Origin: Ferirhizobium litorale
Lineage (GTDB): Bacteria; Pseudomonadota; Alphaproteobacteria; Rhizobiales; Rhizobiaceae
Reading direction: 5' to 3'
DNA length: 64,000 nucleotides
Assembly: GCA_030028905.1 (NCBI GenBank)
Contig: JALDYZ010000001.1
Location: 248,001 to 312,000, forward strand
A program made the position numbers and the translations under genes. Within the stretch, counting starts at the first letter, position 1, and each line of letters opens with the position of its first letter. The notes beneath the pieces are model-generated. The model was not told where the DNA came from. It saw only the letters and a list, made by a program, of their open reading frames with translations, and did no database searches. Positions 27,832 to 35,320 of this stretch are shown in pieces.

Positions 27832-28159
27832 GGCTTTTCCGCTGGTTCCGAGTGTCGGGTCGCGGCCCTTCTAGGACCGTCTGAAAGCGGCAGAGACATA
27901 GCAGGAAGCACGCATGAGTCAATAAATCCGGGTCTTCATTCCGTTGCGAAGGTCGAAATAGTCGATGACCCCATTGGTCCGGCTCGGCTGGCTCGCCCGG
28001 CAACGCAAGGCCGTGGTTCGTCTCGTCATCCACAGGAGAGGCGGCGCGTTGTGCAACCCGGTCGATTGACGACGTATCGGTATCGCGAATAATGTCATAG
28101 ACTTATAGAAGAGACTGGATCCATGCGATTCGGGATCCTCAACGGAGAGCCTGGTAGAC
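27832..28159. other. Divergent spacer between tkt and the DUF4164 gene
   Basis: 328 bp without a gene. It contains the tkt promoter candidate; otherwise nothing recognised. Confidence 0.5.
27895..27922 (-). promoter_or_regulatory. tkt: Candidate tkt promoter
   Basis: On the minus strand TTGACT (27922-27917) and TATGTC (27900-27895) are separated by 16 bp, a fair sigma70-like pair, leaving a leader of about 55-60 nt before the tkt ATG. Confidence 0.45.
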
Positions 28160-28435
28160 ATGACGCCGGATGGGAAAACGGTAGACGGGGCGCTCGGCCA
28201 CCTGAAGGCGGCGCTTTCCAGCCTCGAGAATGCCATCGACATGCGCTTCGAGCGCGAGCGCGATCAGGGCGAGGCTGAAGACGAGGTGCGCCGGGTGCAT
28301 GCGGACCGCTCGCGGCTTGCCCATGAACTCGATCAATCGGAGTTCCGGGCCAACCGGCTGGAAGAGGTCAACCGTGAGGTTTCGCGGCGCTTGGTGACTG
28401 CGATGGAGACCATCCGGGCAGTGCTCGACCGATGA
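28160..28435 (+). CDS. DUF4164 coiled-coil protein
   Basis: 91 residues. VDGALGHLKAALSSLENAID, then a heptad-rich stretch (DEVRRVHADRSRLAHELDQSE) make a single long coiled coil with no membrane segment. Matches DUF4164, which usually sits directly upstream of zapA in Rhizobiales; zapA is 67 bp downstream on the same strand here. Probably a cell-division-associated partner, but that is inference from position. Confidence 0.8.
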   Translation: MTPDGKTVDGALGHLKAALSSLENAIDMRFERERDQGEAEDEVRRVHADRSRLAHELDQSEFRANRLEEVNREVSRRLVTAMETIRAVLDR

Positions 28436-28502
28436 TGTTCGGGGCGGCGGTCCGCCCGGTGCGACGACCAGATTCAAGAATGCGCGGGAGACGGGAACTG
28501 GC

Positions 28503-28880
28503 ATGGCGCAAGTGACGGTAATGATTGACGGCAAGGCCTACCGGATGGCTTGCGAGGAGGGGCAGGAAGAGCACCTCACCGAGCTTGCCGCCAATTTTGA
28601 CCGTTATGTCAACCACTTGAAAGGCCAGTTCGGGGAGATCGGCGATCTCAGGATCACCGTCATGGCCGGGATCATGGTCATGGACGAACTGGCGGAAGTC
28701 GGCCGCAAGCTGCGCCTCCTTGAAGCCGAGATGGAAACCCTGAAGAAGAACCGCGACAGCGTGCTGGCGACGTCGGCGCGCACCGAGGAATTGGTGGCAT
28801 CGGCCATCGAGGAGGTCGCGGCCAAGGTGCGCGAACTCACCGCCAAGCTGACCGTGCGCCCTAGCGCCGAAACGAACTGA
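28503..28880 (+). CDS. zapA: Cell-division protein ZapA
   Basis: 125 residues. The N-terminal half has the ZapA globular domain (QVTVMIDGKAYRMACEEGQEEHLTELA), then a long C-terminal coiled coil (LAEVGRKLRLLEAEMETLKKN). ZapA bundles FtsZ protofilaments at the division ring. The gene directly precedes the 6S RNA gene, the common bacterial arrangement zapA-ssrS-fau, here split by a mobile element. Confidence 0.9.
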   Translation: MAQVTVMIDGKAYRMACEEGQEEHLTELAANFDRYVNHLKGQFGEIGDLRITVMAGIMVMDELAEVGRKLRLLEAEMETLKKNRDSVLATSARTEELVASAIEEVAAKVRELTAKLTVRPSAETN

Positions 28881-28988
28881 TGCGGGCCGACGGCATCTCC
28901 TGAGACAAATCGCGACCCAATGCCGCTTCCCACATATTTCCTCCGCGGGCGCTCTAGCGCAGAGGCATGATTCTCCCTATATTGCCAT

Positions 28989-29151
28989 TCGCGGTCTGCG
29001 CCTCTCGACAGGAACCACAATCCCTGGGGCCATACTCGATCCAAAGGGAGCTGTCCCTGTCCGGGCCCGTGGGTCTGGACACACGGTGCCCACCTACTTT
29101 TGTAGGCGCCCAGGATCGTAAATCTCCATCGGTCTCGTGGATCGCACTTTT
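28989..29151 (+). ncRNA. ssrS: 6S RNA (ssrS), chimeric after island insertion
   Basis: About 160 nt between zapA and the island, in the classic place of 6S RNA (zapA-ssrS-fau). A -10-like CTATAT lies at 28977-28982, and the transcript ends in a T-run at 29148-29153. Internal pairing is strong: AATCCCTGGGGC pairs with GCGCCCAGGAT, and CCTAC-TTTT-GTAGG makes the apical hairpin. 6S RNA binds the housekeeping RNA polymerase holoenzyme by mimicking an open promoter. Everything from 29029 on also occurs as an exact copy at 43398, so the 3' part of this gene was delivered by the element. The 5' end is approximate. Confidence 0.82.
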
Positions 29152-29157
29152 TTCCTT
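29029..29157 (+). repeat. Left attachment-site repeat (129 bp, perfect)
   Basis: Identical at every position to 43398-43526 (offset 14,369). Comprises the 3' four fifths of 6S RNA plus its terminator T-run; the sequences diverge immediately outside (G versus T before, T versus C after). This is the hallmark of site-specific integration into the 3' part of an RNA gene. Confidence 0.93.
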
Positions 29158-29191
29158 TTGATTTCCCTTAGTTTTCGGCTCGTAACGAAAC

Positions 29192-29223
29192 TTTTGACAC
29201 CGATTTTCACACCGGTGTCAAAA
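29192..29223. promoter_or_regulatory. Inverted repeat ahead of the integrase
   Basis: TTTTGACACCG (29192-29202) and its complement CGGTGTCAAAA (29213-29223) are separated by 10 nt, 16 bp before the integrase start. A GACCGGTC palindrome follows at 29226. The half-site TTTTGACACC recurs at 43277-43286, inside the right end, so these may be integrase arm sites or an autoregulatory operator. Confidence 0.5.
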
Positions 29224-29238
29224 TTGACCGGTCGAAAC

Positions 29239-30627
29239 ATGTCAAATCAATACCGCCTCTACTCGCACCCGAACGGCTATTTTTATCATCGGGTCAAAGT
29301 CCCCGCAGACATTCGCCACTTGTATGGCAAGCAAATTGAACAACGCTCGCTGAGGACGCGCGACTATCGAGATGCTCTCCGACGATTGCCTGCGGTTATT
29401 GTCGAAGTGGATCGGGCGTTCGCTCTTTTTCGCGCGCGGTATGCCGATGAAATGGTCGCGGGCAATAGGGATAGTTTGCATGGGGTCCTCCGACCTCCTC
29501 GCAAAGACATCAAGCGCGCGGCGGATCTTCCCAAACTGTCGGTAATTTCCGACGAGTGTTTCAAAGCGATCGGTAGAGTGAAAAAATGGAGCGCTAAAAC
29601 GGAAGTCGCAAGACGTACGCATATAAAACAGGTGATCGAAATTTGCGGTGACAAACCCTTGAACCGCTACACCCAAAGTGACATCCGACTGCTGAAAGAA
29701 ACCCTTTTTTCAATCCCTCCTCAATCTCACGGGAAGAGTGAATTCAAGGGATTGCCGAAGGCACAGATAGCAGCAGAAGCGAGAAAGCAAGACATGCAGG
29801 GCTTGTCTGTGGAGAGCGTTCGGCAGGTGCTGACCGCTGCAAACATTGTCTTTGGGTGGGCGAGGGCGGAGTACGACATTGGTCTCCAAAATATCGTGCA
29901 GCCGATGATTCCGCGACCGTCGGTTGGGGGTAGCAGGAACAGCAAGAGACAAGGCTTCACTTCCAGCGAACTGCAAAAACTGTTTCGCAGTCCCGTTTTC
30001 GTGGGCGTGGAAAGCGAAGCGGCTTGGTTCAGACCTGGAAAAGTCCATATGCAGCATACCGGGCGTTTCTGGGTGCCATTGTTGGCGCTTTACGCCGGTG
30101 CAAGGCTGATGGAAGCTGTGCAACTTCTGCAGCAAGACGTCGGGCATGAACACGATGTCTGGTACGTTGACATCAACAGGGACGACGAAGAACAGACCGG
30201 TAAGCGTGTGAAGAATGATTCTTCGATCCGCCGCATTCCAGTTCATCCGACACTCATCAACCTTGGGTTTTTGGACTTCGTTGGGTCTGTACCGGCAGGG
30301 CAGCGATTGTTCCCTGATATCGAAATCGGGCCTGCTACACAGCGGCACAGGCAAGCCTCTAAGATGTTCAATAAGCTGCTCAGCGTGGCAGGCATCAAAG
30401 GACCAAAGAAGGTTTGGCACTCCCTGCGCCATTCATTTGAACAGGCCTGCCGCGATAGCGGCGTTGACAGCGCCATCATGGATCAGTTGCAAGGTCATGT
30501 TCAAAAGGGCATGCGAGGAGTTTACGGCGAGGGCTATGGTCTCCCTGCGTTAAGCAGCGCTATCCAATCCATCAGGTACAAAAGCGTTGATCTTTCACAT
30601 ATTCAGCCGTTTGCAAATCGGCGGTAG
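29239..30627 (+). CDS. int: Tyrosine-type site-specific integrase
   Basis: 462 residues from the ATG at 29239; the frame is open into the repeat but the upstream part looks non-coding. The N-terminus (SHPNGYFYHRVKVPADIRHLYGK) is the DUF6538-type start common in rhizobial and other proteobacterial integrases. Catalytic residues are recognisable: Arg near 288 (YAGARLMEA), HSLRHS with His and Arg near 394-397, and the Tyr in GVYGEGY near 428. It lies next to the left repeat, transcribed into the island, and is the obvious enzyme for integration into ssrS. Confidence 0.93.
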   Translation: MSNQYRLYSHPNGYFYHRVKVPADIRHLYGKQIEQRSLRTRDYRDALRRLPAVIVEVDRAFALFRARYADEMVAGNRDSLHGVLRPPRKDIKRAADLPKLSVISDECFKAIGRVKKWSAKTEVARRTHIKQVIEICGDKPLNRYTQSDIRLLKETLFSIPPQSHGKSEFKGLPKAQIAAEARKQDMQGLSVESVRQVLTAANIVFGWARAEYDIGLQNIVQPMIPRPSVGGSRNSKRQGFTSSELQKLFRSPVFVGVESEAAWFRPGKVHMQHTGRFWVPLLALYAGARLMEAVQLLQQDVGHEHDVWYVDINRDDEEQTGKRVKNDSSIRRIPVHPTLINLGFLDFVGSVPAGQRLFPDIEIGPATQRHRQASKMFNKLLSVAGIKGPKKVWHSLRHSFEQACRDSGVDSAIMDQLQGHVQKGMRGVYGEGYGLPALSSAIQSIRYKSVDLSHIQPFANRR

Positions 30628-30785
30628 ACACTCAGAGCCTCAATGATTTTGCAAGGTGGGCCTTCGGTACTTTCCTTAATAGGACGCCAAGCACTGCCCA
30701 CAGGGAAAATTAACCGCCGTATGGTCTTGGGTCTGCGGTGTTGATAAGTTGCAAGGCTGAAGACTGGGAATGCAAGAGGCGTCTA

Positions 30786-32936
30786 ATGGTTAACACAATT
30801 TGGGGAACAACAAAGAAGCCTGTTTCCAGTCAACGACTAGCTACTCTCTTTGAAGAGCGCATCAAGGACGATGGATATCTGTTTATTGGCTACCCGGTGA
30901 TTGCCACTCCCGAGGGCCCCTATGCGATGGATGCGCTGTGGGTTAGCCCCATACATGGGTTAGTGATCTTCAACCTCGTAGAAGGTAGAGACGCCGGAAT
31001 CTTCGAGGAGGCTGAAGCTGAAAGCGCCAACACGCTTGAAACGAAATTGCGCAATCACAAGAGCCTCATGAATGGGCGAAAATTGCTCGCGGAGCCGAAT
31101 GTGGTGACTTACGCCCCAATCGCGCCAGCAAGCGAAGGGCTCTGTGTCAGCGACGATGAACTTGTCACACGTGTTGAAAACTTCACCTGGGACTATCCTG
31201 AGTCTTATGCTGACGCACTTTCCATCATTCAATCAATATCGACCATTCGGCGATCACGGAGAGGAAGAACCGTTGAGAAGGAAGGGTCGCGGGGTGCAAA
31301 GCTCAAAGAGCTGGAGGCTTCCATTGCAAATCTCGATAATCTTCAGGGGCGGGCTGTAATAGAAACAGTCGAAGGCGTTCAAAGGATCCGAGGGTTAGCG
31401 GGGTCGGGGAAAACGATTGTACTTGCATTGAAAGCTGCATACCTGCATTCCCAGCATCCTGACTGGAAAATCGCAATTACCTTTAACACGCGCTCGCTGA
31501 AGGAGCAGTTTCGACGACTTGTCACGACATTTACCTTTGAGCAGACGGGCGAAGAACCAGATTGGGAGAACCTGCAAGTTTTGAATGCTTGGGGTGCTCC
31601 TGGAGGCGCGGATAAGAGTGGTCTCTACTACCTCTATTGCCAAGCGCATGGGATCGAGTTCTTCGACTTCCAAAGTGCAAAAAGTCGCTTTAGGTCTGGT
31701 AGAGAGTTTGAAGGCGCGTGTGACTATGCCCTCTCGCAAGCTAAGGGGAGGAGGGCACTGTATGATGTTATTCTTGTCGACGAGGCGCAAGATTTCGCGC
31801 CGGCATTTCTGAATCTTTGCTACGATATGCTTCGCCCGCCTCATCGGCTTGTGTATGCCTATGACGAGCTGCAAACTTTGAATGAGAAGTCCCTACCGTC
31901 TCCAGAAGAGATTTTCGGCGTTGATGCGAACGGGCGCCCAAGGGTTCAGTTCAGAGGTCACGCACCTAATGCTCCGCAGCAAGATATTATCCTTGAAAAG
32001 TGCTACAGAAATTCGCGCCCAGTATTAGCAACGGCGCATGCTCTTGGTTTCGGTATTTATCGTCCCGCCGATCCTAAAACCGGCACGGGGCTAATTCAAA
32101 TGTTTGAACGCAACGAGCTGTGGCGGGATGTCGGATATACAGTCGTAGACGGCGCCCTCGAAGACGGGAAGCGAGTGAGGTTGGCTCGTACTGACAATAC
32201 CAGTCCATTGTTTCTCGAAAATCACTCTGACATTGATGACCTAATCCAGTTCCATTCATTCGCGGACAAAGAGGCCCAAGCCGATTGGGTGGCGAATGAA
32301 ATCGCGAAAAATCTGACGACCGATGAGTTGGGATTTGAGGATATCATCGTGATAAATCCCAACCCTCTTTCGACAAGGAACGAGGCGGGCATCGTGAGGC
32401 GAAAACTATTCGACAAGGGCATTAATAGTCATCTTGCGGGTGTCGATACATCGCCCGATGTATTCTTCAATGTCGAGAATAAAACCGTAGCATTTACCGG
32501 CATATTCCGAGCAAAAGGTAATGAAGCGGGTATGGTGTATATTCTTAATGCGCAGGATTGCCGCGCCTCGTTTGGAAGCCTGGCACGTGTACGCAACCAA
32601 CTTTTCACAGCCATTACGCGCAGTAAGGCGTGGGTTCGTGTCCTGGGCATAGGTCCAAACATGGATGCCCTAAAAGATGAATTCTCAGCCGTCAAGAATG
32701 CCGATTTTGAGCTAGAGTTTCTGTATCCTGATGCAGATACCCGCAAGCATATGAATATTATAAACCGGGACATGACTGATGAAGAAAAGCAAAAAGTCAA
32801 ATCGTCTTCTCGTACTTTGAAGGATCTTGTTGACGATCTTCAAGCCGGTCGTGTTTTAATGGAAGATTTGCCGGAAGACGACCTTGAACGCTTGCGTAAT
32901 ATTTTGGAGCGTGGAGCAAATGCCGCTCGCCAATAA
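30786..32936 (+). CDS. SF1-type helicase of a helicase-DUF2290 pair
   Basis: 716 residues from the ATG at 30786, which follows AAGAGG by 6 nt. Walker A GLAGSGKT at about 202, Walker B DEAQD at about 331, and a UvrD/Rep-type C-terminal motif (QLFTAITRSKAWVRV, about 605-620) define an SF1 helicase. The N-terminal 170 residues have a NERD/restriction-fold-like pattern (GPYAMDALWVSPIHGLVIFNLVEG) but the usual catalytic E-x-K is not obvious, so nuclease activity is uncertain. The stop overlaps the DUF2290 start by 17 bp. Such pairs have been listed as antiphage systems (from memory). Confidence 0.85.
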   Translation: MVNTIWGTTKKPVSSQRLATLFEERIKDDGYLFIGYPVIATPEGPYAMDALWVSPIHGLVIFNLVEGRDAGIFEEAEAESANTLETKLRNHKSLMNGRKLLAEPNVVTYAPIAPASEGLCVSDDELVTRVENFTWDYPESYADALSIIQSISTIRRSRRGRTVEKEGSRGAKLKELEASIANLDNLQGRAVIETVEGVQRIRGLAGSGKTIVLALKAAYLHSQHPDWKIAITFNTRSLKEQFRRLVTTFTFEQTGEEPDWENLQVLNAWGAPGGADKSGLYYLYCQAHGIEFFDFQSAKSRFRSGREFEGACDYALSQAKGRRALYDVILVDEAQDFAPAFLNLCYDMLRPPHRLVYAYDELQTLNEKSLPSPEEIFGVDANGRPRVQFRGHAPNAPQQDIILEKCYRNSRPVLATAHALGFGIYRPADPKTGTGLIQMFERNELWRDVGYTVVDGALEDGKRVRLARTDNTSPLFLENHSDIDDLIQFHSFADKEAQADWVANEIAKNLTTDELGFEDIIVINPNPLSTRNEAGIVRRKLFDKGINSHLAGVDTSPDVFFNVENKTVAFTGIFRAKGNEAGMVYILNAQDCRASFGSLARVRNQLFTAITRSKAWVRVLGIGPNMDALKDEFSAVKNADFELEFLYPDADTRKHMNIINRDMTDEEKQKVKSSSRTLKDLVDDLQAGRVLMEDLPEDDLERLRNILERGANAARQ

Positions 32937-33591
32937 CATATTATCGCAAATTTCTGAGGTTACCGCTGATTTAATATCGTGTGGACTCAGTAGTGATCAA
33001 AATTTTCCATCGATGAGTGAGGAAGATAATTGTAATTTTCTTACTTTTGCGGGCGAAAATGATCTATCTATTACTTTGAAGAATGTTTATTATGTCGATT
33101 TGTATGCTGAGTTAAAAGCAAGAAGGCAATTTAATGTTCAGCTTATAGACGGAGCGTTGCTCCAAATGCAGTATATTTTGAGGGGTGATGAGGTTAAGAA
33201 GCATCGCCTGGCATTTTTCCCTGCGCCGGATTTGGCGGAATACCAAAATAACCCTGACATATATGAAACTGATGAGATTTATGCAGACATTTTATCAAAG
33301 AATATAGTAACTAGCCCTATACGGTTTGACTTTGATAGGGATAATTTTAAGGATGAAGTTCATCCTATGTCACATATGACAATAGGGCAGTATAAAAACT
33401 GCCGGATCGCGGTTGGAGGCCCTCTAACTCCATATGTTTTTATACATTTTATTTTGAAGTCATTCTATAATACAGCTTTAAACGTTCATAGTAAAAACAT
33501 TAGAGCGCACAACTATGACTTCGATCAAACTATCACCGAAGCTGAACGTAATTCGATTCACATTATGACGCCTCCCAACGCCAAGCGCTAA
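32920..33591 (+). CDS. DUF2290-like partner protein
   Basis: 223 residues from the ATG at 32920, inside the end of the helicase gene (17-bp overlap, translational coupling). The segment HPMSHMTIGQYKNCRIAVGG, followed by PLTPYVFIHFILKSFYNTA (about residues 147-190), fits the conserved core I associate with DUF2290. The rest is acidic and contains no known catalytic motif. Clearly AT-rich codon use against the GC-rich chromosome, a sign of transfer. Works presumably with the helicase in phage defence. Confidence 0.72.
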   Translation: MPLANNILSQISEVTADLISCGLSSDQNFPSMSEEDNCNFLTFAGENDLSITLKNVYYVDLYAELKARRQFNVQLIDGALLQMQYILRGDEVKKHRLAFFPAPDLAEYQNNPDIYETDEIYADILSKNIVTSPIRFDFDRDNFKDEVHPMSHMTIGQYKNCRIAVGGPLTPYVFIHFILKSFYNTALNVHSKNIRAHNYDFDQTITEAERNSIHIMTPPNAKR

Positions 33592-33618
33592 AAAGTCGCG
33601 ACTGCGCGTTGTAGGCAC

Positions 33619-33870
33619 TCAATCTTGCGACATCATATAGTGTATTTCATCGGCGGCGTTGAAGCCGATAGCCTCTGCCAGAGTAAGATATTCAATCACA
33701 TCAATCCGCCGCTGCCCGCTTTCGAGCCTGGCGATAAATGATTGGTGCTCCCCCAAAGCCCTCGCTAGGTCTTCTTGGGTGAGACCCGCAGCTTTGCGCT
33801 TTTCGATAATCCTAGCCACAAGAGCTTCGTGTCGTCTGGACCCCAATGTTTTTTGCACACCAAACCCCAT
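33619..33870 (-). CDS. XRE-family HTH regulator
   Basis: 83 residues. HTH of the Cro/CI type: RIIEKRKAAGLTQEDLARALGEHQSFIARLESGQRRIDVIEYLTLAEAIG in pieces, with the QSFIARLE recognition helix and the E-x-G-x-R-x-x-D turn. Likely a repressor that controls its own gene and possibly the divergent small membrane protein. It converges on the DUF2290 gene (28 bp apart). Candidate operators lie 31-58 bp upstream of its start. Confidence 0.85.
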   Translation of the reverse strand: MGFGVQKTLGSRRHEALVARIIEKRKAAGLTQEDLARALGEHQSFIARLESGQRRIDVIEYLTLAEAIGFNAADEIHYMMSQD

Positions 33871-33900
33871 TCTCGGAAAAATGGGCCTTCAAATATATGC

Positions 33901-33928
33901 AAAAAGCAGATATCTAAAAAACAGATAT
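33901..33928. promoter_or_regulatory. Tandem operator-like repeats upstream of the XRE gene
   Basis: AAAAAGCAGATAT (33901) and AAAAAACAGATAT (33916) form a direct repeat with a 15-bp period, and the first contains the palindrome AGATATCT (33908-33915). Position, 31-58 bp upstream of the XRE start and in the divergent region, suits autoregulation. Confidence 0.45.
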
Positions 33929-34031
33929 TCGTTGGCGAGTGGGTAGGTGCGCGAAATATCACTGCAAGGCGATTCCTCCCCATTGCAGCTTCACACCATA
34001 ACTCGCGCTTCACAAAAAGGGATTGTATCGA

Positions 34032-34226
34032 ATGTTAGGTAAGCTTGTTTCTTTCATCATAAAAACAATCGTATTTTTTGTATTTCTCGGATGGGTGGTA
34101 TCCTATCTTCTGATAGGTGATATGAGCCTTGCGCCGTCTCAGTCGGAAAATGTCAGTAGCGATGTCAATAGCGCCAGCGGCTTGATTGTGCCGAACAATG
34201 ATCCTCGCTTTGGTGGCAACAAATGA
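34032..34226 (+). CDS. Small single-span membrane protein
   Basis: 64 residues from the ATG at 34032 with AAAAAGGGA about 9 nt upstream. One hydrophobic helix (LVSFIIKTIVFFVFLGWVVSYLL) followed by a polar, Ser/Asn-rich tail. Divergent from the XRE gene and perhaps under its control. No function recognised; small membrane proteins beside regulators in mobile elements are often immunity, holin-like or toxin factors, but nothing here decides. Confidence 0.55.
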   Translation: MLGKLVSFIIKTIVFFVFLGWVVSYLLIGDMSLAPSQSENVSSDVNSASGLIVPNNDPRFGGNK

Positions 34227-34292
34227 TTGTGGCGGCAGCGCGCAATCTGAAAAGCTATACCGATACCACCGGATCGAAAAGGATAGGAAAAA

Positions 34293-34556
34293 TTGGACGG
34301 GAACGGCTTTGGAAGTTGGCGACAGAGGGTCATTGTTCACGTCGACGCCAAATACGCGGACGAGGTATCAACACGGCTCTGTGTATCTGGACCTCTTAAG
34401 AAACAGGGAAATCCTGAACGGGCCTACTTCGAGTGGTTCCGGGTGACCACTAGGCGCGGCAACGACGAGGACGTCGTTTTCGAACTTAGTTTGTTGCTCG
34501 GCAATCCACCGAGCAAGTATGACTGGCACATCGATTGGAGCGCGTCGGAGTATTGA
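34293..34556 (+). CDS. Hypothetical protein (TTG start)
   Basis: 87 residues. An in-frame stop at 34284 rules out an upstream extension, and the first plausible start is TTG at 34293 with AGGA 4 nt before it. Sequence ends with VVFELSLLLGNPPSKYDWHIDWSASEY, which looks like real protein, but no family is recognised. It could be the frame-shifted tail of a gene beginning at 34223 (ATG overlapping the previous stop, different frame), which would make this a remnant. Confidence 0.35.
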   Translation: MDGNGFGSWRQRVIVHVDAKYADEVSTRLCVSGPLKKQGNPERAYFEWFRVTTRRGNDEDVVFELSLLLGNPPSKYDWHIDWSASEY

Positions 34557-34687
34557 GAATATTCTAGGTTGCGATCGCTTTGTGCTTCATCCGCTACGAT
34601 GCTGCTGGCAACAGCGACAATGAAATTGAAAAGCAATGTCGCCTGCGCCGGCTATGTCGAATTACGACCGAGGCAGGCGACTATATT

Positions 34688-35137
34688 TCAGACTTTGCCG
34701 TTCTTCTTCAGCACTTCAGCGGCATCAAACGCGCCCTTTGCACCAGCTTCGTTCGCATGGAACATCACGACCGTCACGCCAATCTGAGCGGTTGGAGCAT
34801 ACATCGGCGTAGAGAACGAAGAACCGCCATAGTTGCCATAAGCCGTGTTGCCGTAAACGCTGGCGTTTGCTCAACCATTCGTTGTTGTGTTCATCCCGAC
34901 GAAACGAGAGCCTTGAGCGGTCGATGCCTGTTCAATTCGAAAGTGTGTGTAACCTCGCTTAACGGTCGCTTCTGCCGCTTTCTTCATCGTGATTGCTCCA
35001 GCCGCGCTGGTGAAGATTAAGCCGCTGGCGTTCGTATCCAGACGCACAGCGTTCTGTGCGAGGGGCATTTCGCTTGTTGTGGCACAACTGACCAACGCTA
35101 CAAAAAGTAGCGTGGACGCAATCAGATTTCGTTTCAT
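34688..35137 (-). pseudogene. Lipoprotein gene interrupted by one in-frame TGA
   Basis: From the ATG at 35137 a lipoprotein signal peptide is clear (MKRNLIASTLLFVALVSC, lipobox LVSC). The frame runs to a TGA at 34871-34873 after 88 codons. In exactly the same frame it then continues for 60 more codons (ending EAGAKGAFDAAEVLKKNGKV) to a stop at 34688. The downstream part has protein-like composition (YGNTAYGNYGGSSF, MYAPTAQIGVTVVMFHANEAG). A single nonsense change in an otherwise intact gene of about 149 codons is the simplest reading; TGG is the likely ancestral codon. A truncated 88-residue lipoprotein could still be made. Confidence 0.7.
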
Positions 35138-35320
35138 AAATCCCCCAGAACTAAAAATGCGGTAGAAAAGCAGCCGCCATATCGGTTGACCATGAATCCA
35201 CATTCATGAAAGCCCCCCGATGGCTACGGTCCACAAGTAAAATCCAACGAGGGTGATTGGAAGGACCGAAGGCGAATAGTGCGTTTGGTCTTCCCCGATC
35301 GATGGTGGACCAGGCTGCGA

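Noticed and set aside
29137-29238. N-terminal extension of the integrase into the repeat
   Set aside because: Would translate the 6S terminator; the ATG at 29239 begins the recognisable integrase domain.
34580-35020. 146-codon plus-strand frame opposite the lipoprotein gene
   Set aside because: Cys/Arg-rich reverse shadow of the lipoprotein frame, which has a clear signal peptide and lipobox.
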